From Methanosphaera sp. ISO3-F5 (lineage in GTDB: Archaea; Methanobacteriota; Methanobacteria; Methanobacteriales; Methanobacteriaceae): a stretch of DNA of 64,000 nt. The stretch spans positions 1,521,426-1,585,425 of the forward strand of contig NZ_CP118753.2 in assembly GCF_034480035.2 (NCBI RefSeq). Reading direction: 5' to 3'. This document shows positions 11,201-17,839 of the stretch, piece after piece. Within the stretch, counting starts at the first letter, position 1. Each line of letters opens with the position of its first letter. The notes under the pieces are model-generated. The model made no database searches. It saw only the letters and a program-made list of their open reading frames with translations, and was not told the DNA's origin. Made by a program: the position numbers and the translations under genes.

Positions 11201-11823
11201 AGTATTATGAACATTTTAACACGGACCTTGAACGAGTAGGAGTGTATGATTGGTTCAGTCCTTGTAAGGCAGAGAATACTAATTATATGACAGGATATGC
11301 AGTTGCTACAATATTATTTAACTTAGGTTTGGCATATAGTCCTAATGACTTCCTAACGAGTGGAGATTCATTAGACAGTATTGCTACGATGATAAAAAAC
11401 AAAGCAACGAAAAATAATAGTTCATTCCTAAATACTTGGATTGTAAGTAACACGAAGGCAAACATCAAACAGTATCTGGGAAAACAGTACCGAGATAATT
11501 ATAATTACACACTAATGTTCGCTTATGCTAGAGGCAATTCCTTAAATAATACAAGCACTCATAATTCTAGTTATTATCCTGTCCTCTTATATAGTGTTGA
11601 TGGTGAAAATATTGAATACATGAACATACTAGGAACAGGAAATAACATAAAAGACAATTACAACACACTAACAAACAATGCAACAAACAATCCATACAGT
11701 ACAACCACTATAGACAACATGGTAACAATGATAAGTAATGCGAAAAACATTGCACCGTCCGGAAGTAGCAATCAAATACTTGTAGTATCGTATTTCACTA
11801 AGAAACAACTGGAGGCAGAATAG
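8257..11823 (+). CDS. Tal-like tail hub protein with embedded cysteine peptidase domain
   Basis: This 1188-residue protein follows the Dit-like gene, as tail-associated lysins (Tal/prophage endopeptidase tail family) do. Residues 1-480 resemble the baseplate-hub part of Tal proteins. Residues about 590-820 form a papain/C39-like domain with probable C693 in 'NGPTCLPAS', H787 in 'GSHAIIL' and D811 in 'VRVYDTN'. Residues 880-1188 are unrecognised. The start is fixed by an AAGGAGGT site eight bases upstream. The inferred role is local cutting of the host pseudomurein during DNA entry. The catalytic triad is read from motif spacing only, so the peptidase call is moderately secure and the substrate is inference. 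Confidence 0.6.
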   Translation: MSIIPNIIILNEDEKMIRWLDPDLCKVEEKTSLNTCRKITLTYPYENNLIEEAEKQWYEQGNKIYIPSINGITSCLYVINTEYEIDFWDKNTVTVEAEEVLTELNYDVISFPSASVFDVNKKNLDEWFGAYYDIGTIDTLNAGNKKVSPEGIMTRMSLLRMIEEQTERVFFTEYTNTGNTVKRTLNLKDTDKEVFIAPTDILDLNYNLDSLEFTKSEENTYNAIAPIFNVNKSTVSVEEMSNLESSDVSSLIVSKAGNNTKGNNANTKQIKEILEAIASSEGAENTGTGSSTSTIPTLTNQKTGDELLEEWLAYEVQTGEEIPMIIKEDKDGNLVKTATWNAPFTKRSGDLHMYYEGDSPSEYNRVHIYNHEKDNGKFKVCTSTTSETQMESVYNTLATKLLGKLAPKFELKIEVKDIQQLLGLQNLQYKVHQKLEVRVPNFNYYVPCRITETTKNLHLPGENKIKIETDVTSIYKQYTSKITSENVIISTKDLIPEIGGVLTGGDDTVLTNKNITISIRLVKGYDEHTTEENKNVQQSYSKFDPETETYLFSNSEIERLGKVMRNTKITSEGVVDNDYRVKDVQGKIYKVPVDWAIALYYARNQLYINNEQMSEGSQEEKLGQGYYDSTIECHWFSNVKDEIRTQANYEASKKYYVAWFVYLAELERNFWKQKELGVRTRLCSSEAQNGPTCLPASMSNATSYFRNYYPEWYLAKKMGTSEGGTYRGDAERVMEELGFKITRVEATEDNVKNYLKNNQVISLSINPANLGDDYYQNYYKKTNEGSHAIILSDWYTHHTVNDGALMVRVYDTNLPIYNPLYAYEPTKTLIPMQTEWMKWSSVKQAINAFYDSTGGRWFNATGDRKSMTIIENTSKNMASVTEIEAKTVTTTYFDPSLMEYKFKFDIVRTAIQETIQSILDNDLNTNIMNMYTTVIATDGKEYEISMHYLRAISYAYMYSFMGTKDKSSNKTVTVSEKSNTLKYYEHFNTDLERVGVYDWFSPCKAENTNYMTGYAVATILFNLGLAYSPNDFLTSGDSLDSIATMIKNKATKNNSSFLNTWIVSNTKANIKQYLGKQYRDNYNYTLMFAYARGNSLNNTSTHNSSYYPVLLYSVDGENIEYMNILGTGNNIKDNYNTLTNNATNNPYSTTTIDNMVTMISNAKNIAPSGSSNQILVVSYFTKKQLEAE

Positions 11824-11824
11824 T

Positions 11825-13978
11825 ATGACAGTACAATATCCTAACAAGCTCAACAAGAAACGAAAAGTATACTTCACAATGGACAATACAAGTAACAAAA
11901 ACTCAACAATTAGGAACACTGTAATAACCAAACTACGAAATGCTGGAATAAATGTAGTGTCAAGACCTGAGGGTAAAGAGATAGGACCTAATTGTTACTC
12001 AAGAACTTTCAGAGACCTAGAGGAAGATGGAATAAAGGATATAATCTTAATAGGATTAGTGAACGGTGTAGACCCTACCAACCTCCGTGAAGTATCATTC
12101 ACCAATTATGATTGGCAAGGAACTCGTTTCAGAAACTTAGGAAATGATGTTATTTTTGCAGCATTTTATGATAGTTGTGACTTTACACGACCAGACGGCA
12201 CATGTTACAATAAAGTGAAAATGCGAAGTCCTACTACTGATGTTCCCACCGGAGGATATTTTTACAACCTGAAAAAGTTTTGTGAAGATAATAAAATTTA
12301 TGCAGTGAATCAGAGTAGTAACCAACATCGTAACCCAGAACGAGCAGATTATACTGGTGAATTGATTGCACAGAGAATCATTGAATTGTTTGATGATGGC
12401 ACGGGGAACACGAACACTAATGATAACAATACAGATACAAACATAAAAAACCCAGACCCTGAAAATCCCACAATAACACCAGCCACTAATACTACAACAA
12501 CCAACACAGATGGAACCACGAAAACAATAACAACAAGGACAATAACACAAACATATACAACTCCTCATTATGAAAAAGTAATCCGAGCAAAAACAGACAG
12601 AAACGGTGCATTCCACATACTCCCAGAGTTACCATATAAGGGAGAGTATACAGCTACTATGAAATTTGCAGGAGACAAAGAACACAGTAGCAGTACAAAG
12701 ACAATACACATCTACAATTACAGTGATAGTAGTCAAGTATTCAAGGAAAGATTAATACAAACAAAGATAACCACGAGTTACAGTGATGGTACAAGCCACA
12801 CAGACACAAACGGTACAACACCAGACAATAAGCATGTAAAACGAGTAATTACAACCGAAACATATAACAATGGAAAACTAACAAAGACAGAGAAACGAAC
12901 AGTCTTTGTAGATAATATAATTCGTGAAGCACCAGAAACTAATACAAATACAACAACCACGACAACAACCACTACACCAACAGACCCAACAGTAAATCCT
13001 AGTCCAACACCGTTACCAAATACTCCAACACCAGTTACTAATGTAGAAAAAGGACACCCATTCCACAAAGTTATACCTCCAGTGAACGGAGTCCCACAAA
13101 TAGCTGCAATGCAGATTGGAGACAAAAACTTCGTATTTGTAGATACTAACAGGTCATATAATTTGACTTATGCTCAGTTCAGAGCAGTATATGACAGAGA
13201 CAGTCAAACAATGCAATTTAATAATTATAAACTAAGTAATTACACAGCATTTGAAAGTGAGGACACAAACACGTGGAATGTATGTGAAAGGCAACAATGG
13301 AACAGTGTAGTAGAAAGCATACATTTTTACAAGGTAAATCATAGACGAGGAGAATGGCCTCAATCATATGTAATTGATTTCCAGAACAAACGGACAAAAT
13401 GCGGAGATACATGGGTAGAATGGAAGAATAGTAGTGGAAAAACTACTATTTGGTTCTGTGCTGACAAACAAAATGGAGAATATGATTGTGGACCTACGAG
13501 CTTAAGTGTTTGTACTCAGGTATTAATGCACTATCACCCTGAAGTTGATCTACCAACAAGAAGTCCTGGCCAGCTAAGGGATATGTTCAATGAACGAGGA
13601 TTCAGTGCTCACAATAAGGGTGGAATGAGTACTGCATTATCAGAGCTAGATGCGGGGAGACCGTGTATATGGCATATTGACTTCCATTATATTGCATTAA
13701 CTATGAGGAGCAAACACAATCAGCAAATTCTTGTAGCAAACAGTGCAGGGGATAGAACCACTTCTAAATATACTTATTATGGGAAACTAATGACTGGTTG
13801 GAATCCATATACTAATTTGAATGGTTCAGCTACTGGTGCTCATACTTTTGTAAAATTAAACTGGAAAATTACTGAAGAATGGAAACAGAAGATCAATACA
13901 TTCTTTAAAAGTATGGGCGGAGCATGGGAAAGACCATTCGCAGATGAAGGAATAAGAAAAGGAACAGGAAATGGTTAA
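11825..13978 (+). CDS. Multidomain prophage protein with C-terminal C39-like cysteine peptidase
   Basis: 717 residues. Residues 1-190 form an unrecognised globular domain with several Cys. A Thr/Asn-rich linker follows, then an Ig-like module (about 245-300), then a Thr/Pro linker (about 371-405). Residues about 415-717 form a papain-like fold with C555 in 'YDCGPTSLSV', H621 in 'DFHYIAL' and N639/D643 in 'NSAGD'. This matches the C39-like pattern of Cys, His about 65-100 residues later, and Asn or Asp about 20 beyond it. GGAGG precedes the ATG, which begins one base after the upstream stop. The 'NSxGD' motif recurs in the endolysin-like gene at 14613. Likely a tail-spike or second wall hydrolase; the substrate is not proven. 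Confidence 0.55.
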   Translation: MTVQYPNKLNKKRKVYFTMDNTSNKNSTIRNTVITKLRNAGINVVSRPEGKEIGPNCYSRTFRDLEEDGIKDIILIGLVNGVDPTNLREVSFTNYDWQGTRFRNLGNDVIFAAFYDSCDFTRPDGTCYNKVKMRSPTTDVPTGGYFYNLKKFCEDNKIYAVNQSSNQHRNPERADYTGELIAQRIIELFDDGTGNTNTNDNNTDTNIKNPDPENPTITPATNTTTTNTDGTTKTITTRTITQTYTTPHYEKVIRAKTDRNGAFHILPELPYKGEYTATMKFAGDKEHSSSTKTIHIYNYSDSSQVFKERLIQTKITTSYSDGTSHTDTNGTTPDNKHVKRVITTETYNNGKLTKTEKRTVFVDNIIREAPETNTNTTTTTTTTTPTDPTVNPSPTPLPNTPTPVTNVEKGHPFHKVIPPVNGVPQIAAMQIGDKNFVFVDTNRSYNLTYAQFRAVYDRDSQTMQFNNYKLSNYTAFESEDTNTWNVCERQQWNSVVESIHFYKVNHRRGEWPQSYVIDFQNKRTKCGDTWVEWKNSSGKTTIWFCADKQNGEYDCGPTSLSVCTQVLMHYHPEVDLPTRSPGQLRDMFNERGFSAHNKGGMSTALSELDAGRPCIWHIDFHYIALTMRSKHNQQILVANSAGDRTTSKYTYYGKLMTGWNPYTNLNGSATGAHTFVKLNWKITEEWKQKINTFFKSMGGAWERPFADEGIRKGTGNG

Positions 13979-14258
13979 TATGGTTAATTGGATATGGAAG
14001 ACCACACACGAGGCAGAACAAGAACCCTCACAAAGAACATGGATTAAAGGACAAAAAAGACAACAAGAACAAGAAAAACCAACCGATAAACAAATTAAAG
14101 AATACATACAAGAATACCTACATAACACGATACAACTAAGACACCTCATCAAAAATAAGGACATACTGTCTCCCAATGGTCAAAAAAGATACATGAAAGT
14201 AAAAGAGAGACAAAAAGAATTAAATAAAATACTAATTGAAAATGGAGTGAAAATATGA
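13971..14258 (+). CDS. Small hydrophilic helical prophage protein
   Basis: 95 residues, very rich in Lys, Gln and Glu, predicted mostly helical, with no transmembrane segment and no recognised domain. It overlaps the end of the peptidase gene by 8 bases, and its TGA overlaps the ATG of the next gene, so it sits in a tightly coupled operon. A second in-frame ATG at 13980 could be the start instead. Its position just before the lysin is where many phages encode tail-completion, chaperone or holin-related proteins, but the lack of membrane helices argues against a holin. Function unknown. Confidence 0.55.
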   Translation: MVNMVNWIWKTTHEAEQEPSQRTWIKGQKRQQEQEKPTDKQIKEYIQEYLHNTIQLRHLIKNKDILSPNGQKRYMKVKERQKELNKILIENGVKI

Positions 14259-14623
14259 AAAAAACAAAAACAAACAACAAGCCAATAGTGGCAGTAGATT
14301 ACGACGGAGTATTAAATCAATACGAGGGGTGGAAGGGAGAAAATCATCTCCCCCAGCCAATCAAAGGAGTTGAACAGTTTTTACAGAAATTAAGTGAGGA
14401 GTATAATGTAGTAATCTTCACTTGCAGAGACAATAAGAAAGTAAGAGAATGGTTAAGAGAATATGAGCTTGATAAGTATGTGTATGCAGTAACTATAACA
14501 AAGCCTCAAGCAGTAGCATACATAGATGACCGTTCTATTCGTTATGATGGTAGTTATAGTGAAGTTTTAGACCAATTAAGTGGTTTTCAAACATGGTGGG
14601 AGGAAGATTACGATGACATTTGA
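14255..14623 (+). CDS. HAD-superfamily phosphatase-like prophage protein
   Basis: 122 residues. Motif I is near the N terminus ('VAVDYDGVLN', two catalytic-type Asp). The motif II region is 'VVIFTCRD', and the C-terminal 'VAYIDDRSIRYDG' matches the acidic motif IV. The small size and lack of a cap domain resemble compact HAD proteins carried by many phages, some of which act as polynucleotide or nucleotide phosphatases. The ATG overlaps the upstream TGA, and GGAG lies upstream. Its place inside a tail/lysis operon is unusual. The substrate cannot be read from the sequence. Confidence 0.7.
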   Translation: MKKTKTNNKPIVAVDYDGVLNQYEGWKGENHLPQPIKGVEQFLQKLSEEYNVVIFTCRDNKKVREWLREYELDKYVYAVTITKPQAVAYIDDRSIRYDGSYSEVLDQLSGFQTWWEEDYDDI

Positions 14624-15641
14624 TTGCAGTAAGATTAAATTAAAGAATGGAAGTAGTGGAACAGAAGTAAAAGAATTACAAGAATTATTAAGAGGGTATG
14701 GTTGTTATGAAGGTAGTATTGATGGCAAGTTTGATAGTGTTACTAGTAATGCTGTTAAAGAGTATCAGAGAATCCTAGGACTAACTGTTGATGGATGGGT
14801 TGGTAGTGAAACCTGTAAGTCACTACACCAGTATCAATCATTATCTCAGGATTTGAAAAAAGGCAGTAACAATGTATATGTGAAGTTAGTACAAAACCGA
14901 CTAAAACAACTTGGTTATTATACTGGAACAGTTGATGGATTATACGGTACACTCACCTTTAATAGTGTGAAACAATACCAAGCAAAACACAATTTATTAC
15001 AAGATGGAGTAGTGGGCAAGGTAACATACAAATCATTACTCACTAACCAGAACACTAATAGTGGCACAAATAACAATCGTAGCACAACCAGTAATGGAAT
15101 ATACACCAACACTCACCTATGTGAAAGACGAGGAGGAGATTGTGGAGGCCAAATAACAGGTTATCATTGTGCATGCTTCTCCATACAACAAGGAATCCGA
15201 ACATTTGGAATAACTGGTTACTCACAAAGAACCATCGGAGGATATGCAGGAACCACAACTGCCGGAACCGGTCACTGGGGAATAGAAACCGCCCTAGCCA
15301 AAATAGCAAAAAATGAAGGAATCAAGCTAAAAGTAACATGGAAAAACCTATCAGACCTAGGCAGTACACAAAAAGAACAATACAAGAAAATAGGAGAAAT
15401 AATAAGCAGTCCTAACAAGTTTGCATTCATTCACCTACTCTACCGTAACCGTTACGGCCACTACGAACACATAAAAACAGTAAACACCAACACTAGTGGA
15501 TTAATTATCCGAAACAGTCTCGGTGACAAGTGCAATAGTCCCGCCTACTGTGGATATAATGAGAGCCGTACTATGAGCACGGAGACAAGTTACATACGTG
15601 GCATATCGCAGAAAAGCGTGTGCATCGTAGAAAAAATATAA
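14613..15641 (+). CDS. Endolysin-like protein: two peptidoglycan-binding domains and a cysteine peptidase
   Basis: The start at 14613 is chosen over the in-frame 14580 because GGGAGG lies about 10 bases upstream; the gene then overlaps the HAD gene by 11 bases. The 342 residues contain two PG_binding_1-type repeats (about 5-65 and 75-140, each with a 'DG.. G..T..AV..YQ' pattern), an Asn/Thr linker, and a papain-like domain with C186 or C188 ('YHCACFS'), H283 ('YGHYEHI') and N301/D305 ('NSLGD'). Methanobacterial viruses lyse cells with pseudomurein endoisopeptidases, which are cysteine enzymes, so this is the best lysin candidate here. Assignment to MEROPS C71 is not claimed, because the Cys-His spacing looks more like C39. 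Confidence 0.7.
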   Translation: MTFDCSKIKLKNGSSGTEVKELQELLRGYGCYEGSIDGKFDSVTSNAVKEYQRILGLTVDGWVGSETCKSLHQYQSLSQDLKKGSNNVYVKLVQNRLKQLGYYTGTVDGLYGTLTFNSVKQYQAKHNLLQDGVVGKVTYKSLLTNQNTNSGTNNNRSTTSNGIYTNTHLCERRGGDCGGQITGYHCACFSIQQGIRTFGITGYSQRTIGGYAGTTTAGTGHWGIETALAKIAKNEGIKLKVTWKNLSDLGSTQKEQYKKIGEIISSPNKFAFIHLLYRNRYGHYEHIKTVNTNTSGLIIRNSLGDKCNSPAYCGYNESRTMSTETSYIRGISQKSVCIVEKI

Positions 15642-15664
15642 AAACCAATTTGGAGGCAATATGT

Positions 15665-15952
15665 ATGAATGAAGAAACACTACAAAAACTAATAACCACC
15701 TACCATGACAACAAAGCAGACATCGAACTACTACAACAACACCTACTCACCATCGAAGACCACATCACACAAGAACTAATGGCAGAAAAACTAGAAAAAG
15801 CACAACAAATCGTAAACAGACTATACACACAAAAACAAGACCCCATCCTCATAGACGTACAAGTCGAAATCAATGAGTTAAGGTACAAGTATGACATCAC
15901 AGACCCTAGAGAAATCATTAATTATGACAATGGGAAGGGATTTGTTCAATGA
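15665..15952 (+). CDS. Small coiled-coil prophage protein
   Basis: 95 residues from the ATG at 15665, chosen because TGGAGG at 15651-15656 is correctly spaced; an upstream in-frame ATG at 15620 lies inside the lysin gene and lacks such a site. Residues 1-60 form a probable amphipathic coiled coil (Leu/Ile heptads with Gln, Glu, Lys). The C-terminal part is short and charged. No membrane helix and no recognised family. As the last gene before a terminator-like hairpin it ends the prophage late operon. Function unknown. Confidence 0.6.
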   Translation: MNEETLQKLITTYHDNKADIELLQQHLLTIEDHITQELMAEKLEKAQQIVNRLYTQKQDPILIDVQVEINELRYKYDITDPREIINYDNGKGFVQ

Positions 15953-15960
15953 TGTTGTTG

Positions 15961-15996
15961 GTTACAGTTTGTAACTGACTTCTTTTCTTTTTTTTA
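15961..15996 (+). terminator. Hairpin plus T-tract ending the prophage operon
   Basis: GTTACA, a 3-base loop (GTT) and TGTAAC form a perfect 6-bp stem at 15961-15975. A pyrimidine stretch follows (CTTCTTTTC and then nine T). It starts 8 bases after the last prophage stop. Archaea mainly terminate on oligo-T tracts, so the T-run may be the active part. Confidence 0.55.
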
Positions 15997-16128
15997 GATC
16001 AACATTTTATTAGATTTTTTTTTACTTTTATGTTGAAACATTAGTATTACTAACACTTGTTATTGTTATGTCAAAACCTTCGTATAAAGTTACTCCCTTG
16101 TAATTTTATACTATATATAAACTTATGG

Positions 16129-16136
16129 TTTATTTA
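16129..16136. repeat. Left target-site duplication of the insertion sequence
   Basis: The 8-base TTTATTTA here recurs exactly at 17664-17671, directly outside the terminal inverted repeats of the element between them, as expected for staggered target cutting. Confidence 0.75.
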
Positions 16137-16159
16137 GGTGTTGTCAAAATGTGTGGTGA
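16137..16159 (+). repeat. Left terminal inverted repeat of the IS
   Basis: Pairs with 17641-17663 in inverted orientation, with 20 of 23 positions identical; the core is AATGTGTGGTGA. Just inside, an AGTTAC tract is shared by both ends, offset by several bases. Confidence 0.8.
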
Positions 16160-16173
16160 AGTTACCTTTTCCA

Positions 16174-17490
16174 TCATAAAAATGCATTTCGAGAATCCCA
16201 TCTTTCAAGCTTCAAATTTAGTCTAGATAAAAATCCACGTAATGTTTTAAATTTATTTTTTAAAGATTTCGGTGCAAGATCACCAAAAATACGTTCAATC
16301 CAATTACTAGTACGTTCAATAAAACTATCTTCAAGAAACATAGTTAAATAACGAGAATAAGGACGAATCTTTTTATCAATAATCTCATTAATAACATCCG
16401 GAAACTCTTCACGCCTACCAGAGAGATTATCCAATATATCTAAAACTTCAAATCTATTGTTTGATTCATAAATTTGATAAATTTCTTCTAAATATTTTTT
16501 ATATTCCTTATGAGTCTTTTTTGAGATATTGTTCTCTTTTACATGATTATATAAGTATTTGTTGATGTTTTGTTTGGTGTGGAATTCACAAAATTGGTGT
16601 TTGAATCCTAAATCTTGTATTGGTTTTCGATAAGCAATATGTAAGTCAGTTGTAATTGCTTTACGGGGTTGATTAAGAGTAGCATTTCGTAAGAAATTAT
16701 AAACTTCCGTACTATTTTCTTCTTCAACTATTTTATAATCCACCAATGTTCTATGATGTACATCAAATAATGCAAAGAAATAAACATAATTATCACTAAT
16801 TTCATCTATTTTAACCCATAAACTATCAAACACATAATATCCAGAATAAGTTTCCAAATTAGACTCATATTTAATAATATAATCGACTATAATGTCCTGT
16901 ACTTCCTGATAAGATACGCATACATTATGTATTCTTTTCATGATCTCCTGTATTCTACGAACGGGAGTACCACAAATAGCATAATAATTCTGTATTATCT
17001 TCATAATACGCTTGGAAACACTGAATTTTCTATCAACTACACTGCTAATATCTGCAGAAAAACCTTTACCACAATTACGACATTCATAACGTTTAATACG
17101 AGCATCAACATTACCAAAAACATTTAAAACAAGCTTTTTAGGATAATAACCATCTTCAACAACATGTTTAGAACCACAATGAGGACAATAACTCCTAAAT
17201 TGAGTAAAAACAACACCATCTTTAGTTTCAAAAACTTTCAAATTATCCGCAATCCGAGATAGCTTAGATTTCACATAATCCTCAGCACAGGAAACTGGAA
17301 GATCATCATCAAAATAATTATCCAAATAATCTACAATCAAATCTTTACAATCAACAGATAATAAATTTACACATTCATCATCAGTATTATCTTTTCTAAT
17401 AACATCAACCAATGGTTCACTAAAAAAACCGTCAAGTTTAAGTTGATGACCAACATAATTAATAATAGGAGAGTTATTTTGTACTTTCAT
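16174..17490 (-). CDS. DDE transposase with N-terminal zinc ribbon
   Basis: 438 residues. Residues about 105-150 form a zinc ribbon: 'CPHCG', then 'CRNCG' about 35 residues later. A helix-turn-helix-like stretch follows at 155-210. The catalytic region has Asp near 223 ('FDSLWVKID'), Asp near 281 ('TTDLHIAYR') and Glu near 399 ('NWIERIFGDL'). The long D-to-E interval with a helical insert resembles the Mutator/IS256 style of DDE domain rather than the DD35E type. A 'CEFHTKQN' motif lies between them. GGAGAG lies about 10 bases before the ATG. The gene fills the element and shows no stop or frameshift. Confidence 0.85.
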   Translation of the reverse strand: MKVQNNSPIINYVGHQLKLDGFFSEPLVDVIRKDNTDDECVNLLSVDCKDLIVDYLDNYFDDDLPVSCAEDYVKSKLSRIADNLKVFETKDGVVFTQFRSYCPHCGSKHVVEDGYYPKKLVLNVFGNVDARIKRYECRNCGKGFSADISSVVDRKFSVSKRIMKIIQNYYAICGTPVRRIQEIMKRIHNVCVSYQEVQDIIVDYIIKYESNLETYSGYYVFDSLWVKIDEISDNYVYFFALFDVHHRTLVDYKIVEEENSTEVYNFLRNATLNQPRKAITTDLHIAYRKPIQDLGFKHQFCEFHTKQNINKYLYNHVKENNISKKTHKEYKKYLEEIYQIYESNNRFEVLDILDNLSGRREEFPDVINEIIDKKIRPYSRYLTMFLEDSFIERTSNWIERIFGDLAPKSLKNKFKTLRGFLSRLNLKLERWDSRNAFL

Positions 17491-17548
17491 AATATAATAT
17501 CTCTCCTTTTTACTATAAAAACTTTATTATCGCTTATTTTTTAAAACA

Positions 17549-17562
17549 CGCCCCAAGGGGCG
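17549..17562. promoter_or_regulatory. GC-rich palindrome in the transposase leader
   Basis: CGCCCC, AA, GGGGCG forms a strong inverted repeat in otherwise very AT-rich DNA, about 60 bases upstream of the transposase start. It could be a hairpin that blocks read-through or translation, or a transposase-binding site. The role is inference. Confidence 0.4.
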
Positions 17563-17640
17563 AATAAAACTAGTAAAAATTAACATTTAAAAAGAATTAA
17601 AAAAGTATTACTTTTTTGCTAAAAAGTAACTGAAAATTCA

Positions 17641-17663
17641 TCACCACACATTCTGACTACATC
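17641..17663 (-). repeat. Right terminal inverted repeat of the IS
   Basis: Inverted partner of 16137-16159. The matching target duplication TTTATTTA follows immediately at 17664-17671. The remaining stretch to pycA (17672-17839) is AT-rich and I see no gene in it. Confidence 0.8.
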
Positions 17664-17671
17664 TTTATTTA
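17664..17671. repeat. Right target-site duplication of the insertion sequence
   Basis: Exact copy of the TTTATTTA found at 16129-16136 on the other side of the element. Confidence 0.75.
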
Positions 17672-17839
17672 GTATTAAAAAAAGTTATTTATTTCTAAAT
17701 TTGGTAAAGAAAAATTTATCTGGTAAATATTGAAATTCTGATTTTTTATGAAAAATTTTAAATAGAACTACTTATAGCAATAGTTTAATTTCAATTTTTA
17801 TTAAAAAAAAATATATCAAAAAGGGGTTTCATATTACTT

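Larger units (their letters stand above)
16137..17663 (-). mobile_element. Intact insertion sequence, about 1527 bp, ISM1/ISNCY-like
   Basis: The ends are defined by 23-base imperfect inverted repeats (16137-16159 and the complement of 17641-17663) that match at 20 positions and share GTCA, then A or G, then AATGTGTGGTGA. An exact 8-base direct repeat lies outside. A single transposase gene on the minus strand fills the element. ISM1, described from Methanobrevibacter smithii, also has terminal inverted repeats and an 8-bp duplication, which together with host range suggests that group; the family name is inference. Uninterrupted gene, ends and target duplication argue for a fairly recent insertion. 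Confidence 0.85.

Noticed and set aside
12137-12616. Cys-rich 159-residue minus-strand frame
   Set aside because: Its Cys and Val runs are the complement of the Thr/Asn-rich linker of the plus-strand peptidase gene.
15953-17839. Prophage attachment site (attR)
   Set aside because: No tRNA 3' end or core repeat could be recognised here, and the left end of the prophage is outside the window, so no pair can be compared.
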